From assembly GCA_937139565.1 (NCBI GenBank), contig CAKZQH010000089.1:1-61203 (forward strand): DNA of 61,203 bases, in the 5' to 3' direction. Of this stretch, positions 41,478 to 50,620 are shown in pieces. A model generated the notes under the pieces. It ran no database searches and was not told the DNA's origin. It worked only from the letters and a program-made list of their open reading frames with translations. A program made the translations under genes and the position numbers. This DNA comes from an uncultured Nitrospiraceae bacterium. Its GTDB lineage: Bacteria; Nitrospirota; Thermodesulfovibrionia; Thermodesulfovibrionales; Thermodesulfovibrionaceae. Within the stretch, counting starts at the first letter, position 1; each line of letters begins with the position of its first letter.

Positions 41478-42154
41478 CCAAATTTAATCTCTGCTTCTGA
41501 TTTTCTTAAATAAAGAGGTAATAAATCTTTAGCTGAAATGACTTGACCGCTTTTTGCTTTTTCATATCCCATTAATGCTACAATCATCGGTGAGGGTATG
41601 CTGTAATAGGACTTAGTAAATATTGCCTTCATGGATAGATTTTTTTCTATTTGATCTCTGTAAACATCAATTCCGTCTCCAGTAAATATTGTTTTATCCT
41701 TTATCCAATCCATTAGTGCATCAACAGAAAGTACCGAGTCATTTTTTAATCTTAATAATTTTTCCCCATCCCATTTAAAGAGAGCAGCGTATACTTCCTT
41801 TCTCCTTGCATCCAAGATTGGGCATATTTGTAGCTCTACATGGGGAAATCCTCTTGCTATTACTTCAAGAGTGGAAAGAGGAATAACCATTTTCCCTGTG
41901 ACATAGGAGAGACCTTTTATGGTGCTAACTCCAACTCTCAAACCAGTAAAAGAACCTGGCCCAACAGTAATTGCATAGTAATCGATTGTCTCAAGAGGAA
42001 TTTCCATTATCCCGAGAAGATGAACAAGTTCCGGAAGTAATTTTTCCGAATGAGTAGCCTTAAACTTAAGGCTTGAGTATGCAAGCACTTCTCCATCTTC
42101 AACAATGGATATTCCCGCATATTTGGTTGATGTATCAATACCTAAAATGCGCAT
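41474..42154 (-). CDS. tsaB: tRNA threonylcarbamoyladenosine biosynthesis protein TsaB
   Basis: Partner of TsaD and TsaE in forming t6A37 in tRNAs reading ANN codons. The 226-residue protein has the ASKHA-fold start RILGIDTSTKYAGISIVEDGEVL and the conserved ITVGPGSFTGLRVGVSTIKGL (about 62-82), CPILDARRKEVYAALF. It overlaps rsmG by 13 bp and rimI by four. Members tsaC, tsaD and tsaE are outside the window. Confidence 0.95.
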   Translation of the reverse strand: MRILGIDTSTKYAGISIVEDGEVLAYSSLKFKATHSEKLLPELVHLLGIMEIPLETIDYYAITVGPGSFTGLRVGVSTIKGLSYVTGKMVIPLSTLEVIARGFPHVELQICPILDARRKEVYAALFKWDGEKLLRLKNDSVLSVDALMDWIKDKTIFTGDGIDVYRDQIEKNLSMKAIFTKSYYSIPSPMIVALMGYEKAKSGQVISAKDLLPLYLRKSEAEIKFG

Positions 42155-42813
42155 TTTACAATTTTGATTATAAATCTTTTTGCTTCAGGAAAGGAAATGC
42201 GGTTTAAAGATAGATCGAATTCTTTTATTTCTATTTTGTAGTCTTTGGGCAGTTGGGAGAGTTCTTCTTTAAACTTAATTGATTTGCTAATTATAAAAAA
42301 ACCATCGTCTCTGAGAATATGGCTTGTATTTTTTATTAAGTCTTCTATTTTCCATAGAGCCCTGCTTACGATAATGTCATAGGTATTTTCTATGTCCTCT
42401 ACCTTTGTCTGAAAAACCTCTATGTGATTCAGATTAAGCTTTCTTTTAATGTTTTTTAAAAAGGCACACTTTTTCCAAGATGGTTCAATGAGAGATATTT
42501 TTAGATCATTTCTTATGATAGAAATAGGAATTCCGGGGAAACCACCTCCTGATCCCACATCTGCAAGACTTAGGGGTTTATCTGGAACAAACCATAGATA
42601 AAGTAAGGAATCAAGAAAATGTTTTACTATAATTTCTCTTTCATCTTCTATTGAAGTAAGATTGTAGGCTTTGTTCCATTTTTTTAGTTCTGCTAAATAA
42701 AGAAGAAATTTTGATTTCCAATTTTCAAGTCTCTCTTCATCAATTTGCATTTTTAGATTATTTATTAGAGTATTTCTTAATTCTCTCTTTAAAACAGAGG
42801 CTAAATCTTGCAA
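42142..42813 (-). CDS. rsmG: 16S rRNA (guanine527-N7)-methyltransferase
   Basis: Methylates G527 of 16S rRNA, a position linked to streptomycin response. The 223-residue class I methyltransferase shows WNKAYNLTSIEDEREIIVKHFLDSL (about 44-68), LADVGSGGGFPGIPI (about 83-97) and the ISRALW-like VSRALWKIEDL. It lies two bases after mnmG, reproducing the conserved gidA-gidB order. Confidence 0.95.
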   Translation of the reverse strand: MQDLASVLKRELRNTLINNLKMQIDEERLENWKSKFLLYLAELKKWNKAYNLTSIEDEREIIVKHFLDSLLYLWFVPDKPLSLADVGSGGGFPGIPISIIRNDLKISLIEPSWKKCAFLKNIKRKLNLNHIEVFQTKVEDIENTYDIIVSRALWKIEDLIKNTSHILRDDGFFIISKSIKFKEELSQLPKDYKIEIKEFDLSLNRISFPEAKRFIIKIVKCAF

Positions 42814-42815
42814 GT

Positions 42816-44690
42816 CTATTTCCTGCTTGTTGAACCTTTTTGAAGAGCAACCATAAGAATAGATATTGCTGCCGGTGTTACTCCTGGAATTCTCATTGCC
42901 TGACCAATTGTGCGGGGAGAGACTTCTGATAGTTTTCCGATCACTTCTCTTGACAGTCCTGGAATGTTAAAGTCAAAACCATCGGGTATTATTTTTTCTT
43001 CAAAATGTTTCATTCTCTCTACGAGTTCAAGTTGCTTGGCTATGTAACCTTCATACTTTATGTGTATCTCCACAAGTTTTTCTATTTCACTTTCCAATTC
43101 TTGAGGAGATGGCGAAAAATTTTTTATCAATTCATATGTTACTTCAGGTCTTTTAAGAAGTTTGTCAAGGAAAGTTGCTTCCTCTAAAGGAGCAGTACCT
43201 ATTTCTTGAAGGGCTCTGTTTAATTCCTCTGAAGGTTTTATGGTGGATTCTTTTAGTCTTTTTATTTCTTTTTCAAGAAGCTCTCTTTTTTTTCTAAATC
43301 TTTCATAGGTTTCTTCATCAACGAGACCTATTCTGTAACCATAATCTCTAAGCCGCAAATCAGCATTGTCATGTCTTAAAAGCAGTCGGTATTCCGCACG
43401 GGATGTGAACATTCTATAAGGCTCTTCTGTTCCTTTTGTAACGAGATCGTCAATCAATACTCCTATATAAGCTTCATCTCTCCTAAGTATCAGTGGATTC
43501 TTGCCTTTGATCTTTAATGCTGCATTAATTCCTGCCATGAGCCCCTGTGCAGCAGCTTCTTCATATCCACTTGTTCCATTTATCTGTCCTGCAAGATATA
43601 GTCCTTCAATTCCTTTTACTTCAAGGGTATGTTTTATTTGTGTAGGATATACAAAATCGTATTCAATGGCATATCCTGGTCTCATTATCTCAGCTTCCTC
43701 AAGTCCAGGAATAGTTCTCACAAAGGAGATCTGAACATCATAGGGAAGGGAGGTGGGAATTCCATTTGCATAGTATTCTTTCCTGCTTAAGCCCTCTGGT
43801 TCAAGAAAAACTTGGTGTCTTGTTTTCTCTCTGAATTTAACCACCTTATCCTCAATGGAGGGACAATATCTTGGTCCTATACCTTTTATTTTTCCGCAGT
43901 AAAGGGGGGAACGATCTAAGTTTTTTAGAATAATTTCATGGGTTTTTTCGTTCGTATAGGTTATGAAGCAAGGTACCTGTGGATTAGTAATCTTTTCGGT
44001 AGAGTAGGAAAAAGGTTGAGGTGGATAATCGCCTTCTTGTTTTTCTGTTTTTGAAAAATCTATTGTTTTTGCATCTATCCTTGGAGGTGTGCCAGTTTTT
44101 AGTCTACCTAACCTTAATCCTAACTTTTTTAAAGAATGGGATAGCCGCTTAGAGGGAAACTCGCCAGCTCTTCCAGCTTCAAATGAATCAAGCCCGATGT
44201 GAATTAAACCATTTAAAAAAGTTCCGGGAGTTATTATTACTGCCTTTGCACCGTAAAAAATTCCTAATGAACTAACAACCCCTTTTACCTTGCCATTTTC
44301 AACAACTATTTCCTCTACCATGGCTTGTTTGATTATGAGATTTTCTGTGTCCTCAAGGAGTTTTCGCATACATACATTATAAAGAATCCTATCAGCTTGA
44401 GCTCTTAATGACCAAACAGCCGGTCCTTTAGAGAGATTGAGCATTCTAAATTGGATTCCAGCTTGGTCTGTTACCTTAGCCATAATCCCACCTAGTGCAT
44501 CAATTTCTCGAACAAGATGTCCCTTTGCAAGACCACCTATTGCTGGATTACAGCTTAACTGAGCAATTGTGTCAAGATATATGGTAAAAAGGGCTGTGTC
44601 AAGGCCCATTTTTGCACAGGCAACTGCTGCTTCACATCCTGCATGGCCTGCTCCTACAACAATAACATCAAAATCCCTTTCTTTGAACAT
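42816..44690 (-). CDS. mnmG: tRNA uridine 5-carboxymethylaminomethyl modification enzyme MnmG
   Basis: FAD- and NADH-dependent enzyme that, with MnmE, installs cmnm5U at the wobble position. The 624-residue protein has the dinucleotide fold [15 protein letters not shown] (8-22), [23 protein letters not shown] (about 46-68), [11 protein letters not shown] and the FAD-site [27 protein letters not shown] lies before the ATG. First gene of mnmG-rsmG-tsaB-rimI. Confidence 0.98.
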   Translation of the reverse strand: MFKERDFDVIVVGAGHAGCEAAVACAKMGLDTALFTIYLDTIAQLSCNPAIGGLAKGHLVREIDALGGIMAKVTDQAGIQFRMLNLSKGPAVWSLRAQADRILYNVCMRKLLEDTENLIIKQAMVEEIVVENGKVKGVVSSLGIFYGAKAVIITPGTFLNGLIHIGLDSFEAGRAGEFPSKRLSHSLKKLGLRLGRLKTGTPPRIDAKTIDFSKTEKQEGDYPPQPFSYSTEKITNPQVPCFITYTNEKTHEIILKNLDRSPLYCGKIKGIGPRYCPSIEDKVVKFREKTRHQVFLEPEGLSRKEYYANGIPTSLPYDVQISFVRTIPGLEEAEIMRPGYAIEYDFVYPTQIKHTLEVKGIEGLYLAGQINGTSGYEEAAAQGLMAGINAALKIKGKNPLILRRDEAYIGVLIDDLVTKGTEEPYRMFTSRAEYRLLLRHDNADLRLRDYGYRIGLVDEETYERFRKKRELLEKEIKRLKESTIKPSEELNRALQEIGTAPLEEATFLDKLLKRPEVTYELIKNFSPSPQELESEIEKLVEIHIKYEGYIAKQLELVERMKHFEEKIIPDGFDFNIPGLSREVIGKLSEVSPRTIGQAMRIPGVTPAAISILMVALQKGSTSRK

Positions 44691-44772
44691 TTCTCCTCCT
44701 CGACGGCCTGCTTCTCTTATTTAAAATCCTAAACAGATGCAATCTTTTACCTTTATTTTTGGCAACTATTTT

Positions 44773-44780
44773 ATTATAAT
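44773..44780. promoter_or_regulatory. Symmetric -10 element between mnmG and HDOD gene
   Basis: ATTATAAT is a perfect 8-bp palindrome containing TATAAT on both strands. On the plus strand TATAAT (44775-44780) ends six bases before the HDOD ATG, which lacks a Shine-Dalgarno. On the minus strand it could drive mnmG with a leader of about 75 bases carrying AGGAGG. Confidence 0.45.
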
Positions 44781-44786
44781 ATAAGC

Positions 44787-46349
44787 ATGAGTTTTCCTGT
44801 ATTTAGACATACTATTTCTCGATTTAGAGAACTTATTGCGGAAAACGGGGAAAAAATCGCAAATTTTATCAAATATGATCCTATAATAGCTTACCGAATC
44901 TTTCAACAAGTAAATTCACCCTGCGGAAAAATAGAAATTACAAACTTTCCTCAGATGTTCAATTATCTTGGCACAAAAAAAGTGGAGCAATTGATACTTG
45001 AGAGCGATCTCTTCCTTGAAGAAGAAGATCTTAACATCTGGGTTTATGGAGCTTTAAGCGGTGAGATTGCCAGTTTACTTGTTAATAAATTACCCAATAT
45101 ACATAAAGATGAGGCTTTTTTTGCTGGAATTCTTCCAACGCTTGGAATGCTTTTTATGATGAATGATTTTCCATCCTACCGAAGCATTATTCCATTTTTG
45201 ATAAAAATTCCTCTTGAGGATAGAGTATATCTTGAACAATCTGTTTTCGGAACTAATAACATAGAAACTCTGAGAAGAAATATTATTTGTGCTCCCTATA
45301 GAGAAGTTGCAAATATTTTAAACAGAATCTTTCCAGAAAATGGAAATAAGAATTTAAAAGATTCATCTCCTCCAAAAGGTTCTGCTCTGAAAAGTTTTTA
45401 TGACCTTGCCTTAATTGCAGATCTTTCCGCTTATGGTGCTCAAGCATTAATGTTTCCCTCTGTTGTTGACAATAGAGAACTTTTTCTTGAACTTTCTAAA
45501 AGATATTTCCGTATAAAAGAAGCAGATTCCCTTGAGATCTTGCAAAATGCAATGGATAGATTTATCTCTATTGCAACTGAGTTTGGAGTTCTTCAGGAAA
45601 TTCAGTTTTCAACTGAAAGTCTTTATACTTTTAGAAAATTTAAATTTGAAAGCAAAAACTCTGTATGTTCGAATATGTTAAAACATCTTTTTGAGGAAAA
45701 TTCTAAGGATAGACATATTTACATCTATGGTGAAAGCGGTGTGGGTAAAAGACTTCTTGCAGCCGCACTTCATTCTGCTGATGATAATCCAAGAAGAGAA
45801 AAACCTTTTGTGATGATTTTTTCTGACATTGATGAAGAGACCCTTGAGGAGGAGTTTTTCGGAGTAAAGGAAGGATATTTGGGTAAAAGAGGTAAAAGAG
45901 GTGCTTTAAAACATGCTGAGGGTGGAACTCTTGTTATTAAAAAATTTGACATTATGCCTAAGGATTTTCAGGAAAAGTTATTCAAAGTTATAAAAAATAA
46001 GAAATTTTACCGATTGGGAGATGTTTCACCAGTAGAATTTGAAGATATAAAGTTTATTCTAATTGGAAGAGAAGATTTAAGACTTAAAGCAGCAAAAGGA
46101 GAGTTTTCAGGAGAACTTTTAAAATTTCTTAATCCTGTTTTTTTTAGAATCCCTCCGTTAAGGGAGAGAAGGGAAGATGTTTTTTTCATTGCCGGAGAAA
46201 TTGTAAAGAAATACAATCTAAATATCGAAGAAAAAATGAATGAGCCAGAAGTAGTAGAAAAGTTAAAAAAGGATCCTTTCCCTGCAAATTTAAGGGATTT
46301 AAAGAGATTCATATTCCTTCTTTATATCAAGAAAATCCTTAAATCTTAG
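44787..46349 (+). CDS. HDOD signalling protein with degenerate sigma54-activator domain
   Basis: A 520-residue two-part protein. Residues about 1-260 are an HDOD-type output domain (NFIKYDPIIAYRIFQQVNSP start, then FFAGILPTLGMLFM). Residues about 290-515 are an AAA+ domain of the NtrC type: Walker A GESGVGKR (315-322) is intact, but the GAFTGA loop is replaced by EGYLGKRG (near 362-369) and Walker B reads LVIKKFD in place of LFLDEI. The IPPLRERREDV signature (about 455-465) confirms ancestry. No Fis-type helix-turn-helix is present. It cannot activate sigma54 in the known way. Its end overlaps the next gene by 51 bp in antisense. Confidence 0.85.
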   Translation: MSFPVFRHTISRFRELIAENGEKIANFIKYDPIIAYRIFQQVNSPCGKIEITNFPQMFNYLGTKKVEQLILESDLFLEEEDLNIWVYGALSGEIASLLVNKLPNIHKDEAFFAGILPTLGMLFMMNDFPSYRSIIPFLIKIPLEDRVYLEQSVFGTNNIETLRRNIICAPYREVANILNRIFPENGNKNLKDSSPPKGSALKSFYDLALIADLSAYGAQALMFPSVVDNRELFLELSKRYFRIKEADSLEILQNAMDRFISIATEFGVLQEIQFSTESLYTFRKFKFESKNSVCSNMLKHLFEENSKDRHIYIYGESGVGKRLLAAALHSADDNPRREKPFVMIFSDIDEETLEEEFFGVKEGYLGKRGKRGALKHAEGGTLVIKKFDIMPKDFQEKLFKVIKNKKFYRLGDVSPVEFEDIKFILIGREDLRLKAAKGEFSGELLKFLNPVFFRIPPLRERREDVFFIAGEIVKKYNLNIEEKMNEPEVVEKLKKDPFPANLRDLKRFIFLLYIKKILKS

Positions 46350-47204
46350 ATATTCAACCCCTCCTATAAGGGAGGCAAAAACCGTTGAGAGAAACCAAAG
46401 AATAGAAACAGCTATGGCATTTTCGTTTCCAATAGAGTTACTGAAGAACATAATAAATCCCCATTCTCTTACACCTATTCCTGAAATAGAAATTGGTAAA
46501 GTTGCCATTATTATTATTACAGGAAGATAGATTACCACCTCGTAAAAGGCCACATTTAGTTTTAAACCGAAAAAAATTATGTAAACCGAGACCATTACAA
46601 TTACTTGAACCAGTAGAGAATAGATAAAACCCTTAAAGAAAAATTTTTTTACAAGAGAAATAACATAATTTTTCGCATTCCTTAAAAAGGAGAATTTACC
46701 TATTGCAAGAAGGATAAAAGTTCCTATTAAAAATAATATAAGACTTGCTGGAACAATATATAACGTAGAGTGCATTTTTATTTTAGTGAAAAATAAAAGA
46801 AAGAATAAAAGTCCAAGAAATAAAAGAGAGACAAAGCCGATATATCTTTCAATAAAAACAGAGCTCAAAGCCTCTTGAAGTCCGATTTTCCTTCTAAGTA
46901 TTAAAACTTTTACCGCATCGCCTCCCATGCTTCCTGGAAGAAAAATATTAAAAAAACAGCCTATTAAGTATAGAGAAAACAATTTCGAAGTTTTTAATTT
47001 AGCAGTTGAAGGAATGAACAATTTCCATCTAAGGGTGGATATATAGGATGATAAAATATACAAAAAAGAGGAAAAAAGAAATAACCAGGGATTGATTTGT
47101 TTTAGTACATTCCAGAGGGTATTGATTTCAATTTTTGTAAAAAAATAGGCACTTAAAGTAAGAGTAATTAAAAGGCGAAAGAGAAGGTTTAATTTTTTTT
47201 TCAA
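46299..47204 (-). CDS. Flippase-like LPG_synthase_TM (UPF0104) membrane protein
   Basis: A 301-residue integral membrane protein with about eight hydrophobic segments. GCFFNIFLPGSMGGDAVKVLILRRKIG (about 82-108), ALSSVFIERYIG and the late LPISISGIGVREWGFIMFF are the hallmark blocks of the YbhN/AglD-like family, whose members relate to MprF membrane domains and to lipid-linked sugar handling. The soluble acyltransferase half of MprF is absent. It overlaps the glycosyltransferase gene by four bp and closes the three-gene cassette. Confidence 0.88.
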   Translation of the reverse strand: MKKKLNLLFRLLITLTLSAYFFTKIEINTLWNVLKQINPWLFLFSSFLYILSSYISTLRWKLFIPSTAKLKTSKLFSLYLIGCFFNIFLPGSMGGDAVKVLILRRKIGLQEALSSVFIERYIGFVSLLFLGLLFFLLFFTKIKMHSTLYIVPASLILFLIGTFILLAIGKFSFLRNAKNYVISLVKKFFFKGFIYSLLVQVIVMVSVYIIFFGLKLNVAFYEVVIYLPVIIIMATLPISISGIGVREWGFIMFFSNSIGNENAIAVSILWFLSTVFASLIGGVEYLRFKDFLDIKKEYESL

Positions 47205-48145
47205 TCTCCAGGTCCTAAAATCTTCTTAAGAATGTAAATAGGTTTTTTTTGGGTTTCGTGATAGACCCTAACAATCATCTCACCAAGAAGTCCCATTCCA
47301 ATAAAGTTTAAACCGATTAAAACAGAGAAAAAGCCACCGAGCAATAAGGGTCTTCCACCAATTGAAATTCCGTACAGGATTTTTTGGAGCGCTAAATAAA
47401 GAACAATAGCTCCTCCAACTATCATGAACAATAGTCCAATGGGACCAAAAAATTGTAAGGGTTTTGTAGAAAAACTATGGAGAAATTTAACAGTGACAAG
47501 GTCAAGTAGGACTTTTACTGTTCTTCCAATTCCATATTTTGATTTTCCCCTATATCGAGGATGATGGGTTACCTCTATTTCTTTTATTTTTACGCCATAC
47601 CAACTTGCAAGGGCAGGAATAAATCGATGCATCTCTCCATAAAGTTTAAGATTTTTTACAACCTCTCTTCGGTAAGCCTTTAAGGAGCATCCATAATCAT
47701 GGATTCTTGCACCTGTAACTTTTCCGATAATCCAGTTTGCAACCACAGAGGGTATTCTTCTTGAAATAAGAGGATCCTTTCTCCTTCTCCGCCATCCGCT
47801 AACAAGGTCTGCATCTTTTATTGCTTCAATAAATTTAGGAATATCCGCTGGGTCATTTTGAAGATCTCCGTCCATGGTTATAACTATTTCTCCTCTTGCA
47901 AAATCAAATCCTGCTGAAAACGCTGCAGTCTGCCCGAAGTTCCTTCTAAAGCTAAGCACGACCACATGGGAATCGGTTTTTTGAATTTTTTCTAAAATTT
48001 TTAAAGTGCTATCAGTGCTTCCGTCGTCAATATAGATTACCTCATAGGAGATTGGAAGTTTATTAAGTGTATCAGATATTTTTCTATGAAGCTCTTCAAT
48101 ATTTTCTTCCTCATTGTATAGAGGAACTACTATTGATATATCCAT
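47201..48145 (-). CDS. Polyprenyl-phosphate glycosyltransferase (GT2, DPM1/ArnC-like)
   Basis: Predicted to transfer a sugar from a nucleotide donor to undecaprenyl phosphate on the cytoplasmic face. The 314-residue protein has a GT-A domain (VVPLYNEEENIEELHRKI, VIYIDDGSTDSTL, TMDGDLQNDPADIPKF with the DxD-like acidic site, SGWRRRRKDP) followed by two C-terminal transmembrane segments (about 233-255 and 268-292). This layout is that of ArnC/GtrB proteins. Its product would be the donor for the GT39-type domain encoded directly upstream. Confidence 0.93.
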   Translation of the reverse strand: MDISIVVPLYNEEENIEELHRKISDTLNKLPISYEVIYIDDGSTDSTLKILEKIQKTDSHVVVLSFRRNFGQTAAFSAGFDFARGEIVITMDGDLQNDPADIPKFIEAIKDADLVSGWRRRRKDPLISRRIPSVVANWIIGKVTGARIHDYGCSLKAYRREVVKNLKLYGEMHRFIPALASWYGVKIKEIEVTHHPRYRGKSKYGIGRTVKVLLDLVTVKFLHSFSTKPLQFFGPIGLLFMIVGGAIVLYLALQKILYGISIGGRPLLLGGFFSVLIGLNFIGMGLLGEMIVRVYHETQKKPIYILKKILGPGD

Positions 48146-48155
48146 TTTTAACTCC

Positions 48156-50186
48156 TTAATAGCTCTCTGGTTTTCTTTCCTTTATACCTTTAAAATCTAA
48201 ACATTTGAAAATCGTATAATCTCTAATTTTAACACCTTTTACTTGTGCAGTAAAACTTTCTCTTACACAATGCGCAAAAGCCATTTTTACCTCTTCAGGA
48301 GGTTCATTTTTTGATCCATAGGTGACGAATACGCCATTTACTTTTGTTCTAATTTTTAGCTCATCATTCATTGAACTCCACAGATCGTATTGATTCATTC
48401 TCCTTCCGAGATTAATGCAGTAAACATAAGGATTGTACTTAATATAAAAGGCCAGTTCGCTTGCTATCTGGTATCTATCTGAAAAGATTACGATACGTCC
48501 ATCCCTTTCCATAGTTTCTTTTACTTTGGATACATATTCTCCCAATTGTTGCCATCCTTTAAGCCTGGCCGAAGGGTCTAAATTTGCAGGTAATTTGAAA
48601 AAGGGCATAGCATAAGTTAAAAGAGTTAGTAAAGCTCCTATAATGACAGAGGTAATCATTAGCTTTTTTAAAATTTTTCTCTCAAGTGCTATTGAAGCTG
48701 CTAAAATAAAAGGCACATAAGAGGTCATTGCCCAGTTAGCCTGAACCTTTCCTTGAATGCTTTTAATGAGAAAGAAAAAGAAAATAGGAAGCGAAAAAGA
48801 GATTAGAAACCATCTTTTGTCTTCACTTATATTTAAAGCTCTTTTATGAAGAATAAGATAAAAACCGATGAAAAATAAAAGAGGAGTGAAAACAATAATT
48901 TGACTCCCAATGAACTCCCCGAAATATCTGAGAGATATTTTAAGTCCGTCATATAGATGAGCTTGACCAGCAGTGTGTTTAAAAGTAACAAAGTCGTGTT
49001 GAAAATTCCAGAAAATAACGGGTAAGAAAAGGACAAAAGAAATAATCACCCCTCCAATTAGCCACGGATTTTTTAGGTAATTTAGAGTTTCTTTAATTGA
49101 AAATCTATGCCGTATGAATAGATAAATTAATCCACAAAGATAGAAAAAAGCCATCGTGTACTTAGTAAGAAGTCCTGCTCCTACAGTAACTCCAGCTAAC
49201 AGCCAATATTTTTGATTTCCTCCATATCCTTTAAGGAAAAAATACATGGAAACAGTCCATAAGAAAATATAAGGGCTATCTATTGTAAAGATAACGCCAT
49301 AGATTGAGAAAAGAGGAAGGAGCTGAAATATTATGCCGCCTATGTATCCAGCCCTTTCACTTATAAAATGTTTGCCTATTTTATAGATAAAGATACTACT
49401 TAAAAAGGAAAATACAACTGCGAAAAATCTAATTCCAATTGGTGTGTCACCTAACATTGATGTGGAAACTGCAATTAACCAAGCAATCATGGGACCCTTT
49501 GAGTAATAACTCCAATCAAGCCTTCTTGACCATTCCCAGTAATGGGCTTCGTCAGGAGAGATATCAACAGGACCATGAAGGATGAAATAGATTCTAAATA
49601 GGCTAAATACAACAAGAAAGAAATAAAAAGCTCTCTTTAAAGAATTAACCCTAATGATTGTCTGAAAAACCGTAATTCCAATAACACTGCCTAAGATAGC
49701 TCCTCCTAAAATATCGCTTGGCCAATGAACGGCTAAATATATTCGAGAGATTGAAATTGAGAAAGTAATTAGAAGAATATAAAATGAAATGATATATTTT
49801 AATCTCATAGTCAAAGGGTATTTTTTTAGAAATAAAAAGAAAATCATTCCAACACAAAATGCATTTGTAACATGATTGGATGGAAAGCTGTAAGAATCTC
49901 TACAGCCTACAATTGGACGAAAGGATTCCATATCGCAGGGTCTTGCTCTTTGAACAAGGTTTTTAATCTCTAGTCCGATCCAATCAGCTATGAAAACTCC
50001 GAGGATAAGACCAATTAACAAATATAAGAGTTGTAAATATTCCTTTCTTCGATATTCGGTAAAGCACATCCATAGAAAAATGGGAAGCCAGAGTATAAAG
50101 CCTCTTTGGGTAAAAAAAAGCATTAATGAATCGAGGAATTTATTTGCAATGGTGTTATGAAAAAAAAGAATTATTTCTTTTTCCAT
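48156..50186 (-). CDS. PAP2 phosphatase - GT39/ArnT-like glycosyltransferase fusion
   Basis: A 676-residue polytopic membrane protein. Residues 1-175 are a PAP2 lipid phosphatase with all three catalytic motifs: K75-x6-R82-P83 (KNLVQRARP), PSNH (102-105) and SRIYLAVHWPSD (147-158). Residues about 190-560 are a GT39/PMT_2 transferase of the ArnT kind, starting with the extracytoplasmic DEAHYWEW (212-219) and SYYSKGPMIAWL motifs, then many membrane segments; a soluble C-terminal domain follows (about 565-676). The fusion suggests that sugar transfer from a polyprenyl phosphate and dephosphorylation of a lipid are linked at the outer face. Probably transcribed from a palindromic divergent promoter. 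Confidence 0.88.
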   Translation of the reverse strand: MEKEIILFFHNTIANKFLDSLMLFFTQRGFILWLPIFLWMCFTEYRRKEYLQLLYLLIGLILGVFIADWIGLEIKNLVQRARPCDMESFRPIVGCRDSYSFPSNHVTNAFCVGMIFFLFLKKYPLTMRLKYIISFYILLITFSISISRIYLAVHWPSDILGGAILGSVIGITVFQTIIRVNSLKRAFYFFLVVFSLFRIYFILHGPVDISPDEAHYWEWSRRLDWSYYSKGPMIAWLIAVSTSMLGDTPIGIRFFAVVFSFLSSIFIYKIGKHFISERAGYIGGIIFQLLPLFSIYGVIFTIDSPYIFLWTVSMYFFLKGYGGNQKYWLLAGVTVGAGLLTKYTMAFFYLCGLIYLFIRHRFSIKETLNYLKNPWLIGGVIISFVLFLPVIFWNFQHDFVTFKHTAGQAHLYDGLKISLRYFGEFIGSQIIVFTPLLFFIGFYLILHKRALNISEDKRWFLISFSLPIFFFFLIKSIQGKVQANWAMTSYVPFILAASIALERKILKKLMITSVIIGALLTLLTYAMPFFKLPANLDPSARLKGWQQLGEYVSKVKETMERDGRIVIFSDRYQIASELAFYIKYNPYVYCINLGRRMNQYDLWSSMNDELKIRTKVNGVFVTYGSKNEPPEEVKMAFAHCVRESFTAQVKGVKIRDYTIFKCLDFKGIKERKPESY

Positions 50187-50200
50187 GTTTTAGATTTGAA

Positions 50201-50218
50201 ATTATAACATGTTATAAT
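50201..50218. promoter_or_regulatory. 18-bp perfect palindrome carrying two divergent -10 boxes
   Basis: ATTATAACATGTTATAAT is an exact inverted repeat. Its right half provides TATAAT (50213-50218) six bases before the polyferredoxin ATG; its left half provides TATAAT on the minus strand 14 bases before the PAP2-GT39 ATG. Besides serving as two promoters it has the form of a dimeric repressor operator. Confidence 0.6.
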
Positions 50219-50224
50219 TTCTTT

Positions 50225-50620
50225 ATGCCTGTTTTTGTCAAAGATAATGAGAAATGTGTAGGATGCCTCATATGTTGTTTTGCCTGCGGAAGAGCCCATA
50301 TGGCAGTTGGTCTTGAAAGTTCCTGCATAAAAGTAAGTTCTATTGGAGGTATATCAAGAGGATTTGCAGTATATGTGTGCAGAGGTTGCATAGACCCACC
50401 TTGCAGTCGTGCCTGTCCAGAGGATGCACTTTCTGTTAGAAAAAATGGGGGAGTGCTTCTTAAAGAAGATAGATGTAATGGCTGTGGTGCCTGCGTTAAA
50501 GCTTGTATTTTCGATGCAATAGGCTGGAATTCAAAAAAGAACAAACCTGTTATTTGTATCCAGTGTGGTGAATGTGCAAGAAATTGCCCTTATAGGGTTT
50601 TGGAGTATGTGAGAACATGA
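50225..50620 (+). CDS. Polyferredoxin, AOR electron partner
   Basis: A 131-residue iron-sulfur protein with about 16 cysteines in four groups: CVGCLICCFAC, CRGCIDPPCSRACP, CNGCGACVKACIF and CIQCGECARNCP. These can hold up to four [4Fe-4S] clusters, the layout of HycB-type electron transfer subunits. I chose the ATG at 50225 because TATAAT ends six bases before it; the longer in-frame start at 50126 would overlap the divergent gene and add an unrelated segment. It overlaps the AOR gene by four bp and should carry its electrons. Confidence 0.9.
   Translation: MPVFVKDNEKCVGCLICCFACGRAHMAVGLESSCIKVSSIGGISRGFAVYVCRGCIDPPCSRACPEDALSVRKNGGVLLKEDRCNGCGACVKACIFDAIGWNSKKNKPVICIQCGECARNCPYRVLEYVRT

Noticed and set aside
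50126-50224. N-terminal extension of the polyferredoxin
   Set aside because: It overlaps the divergent PAP2-GT39 gene and its promoter palindrome, and the added residues do not fit the ferredoxin family.
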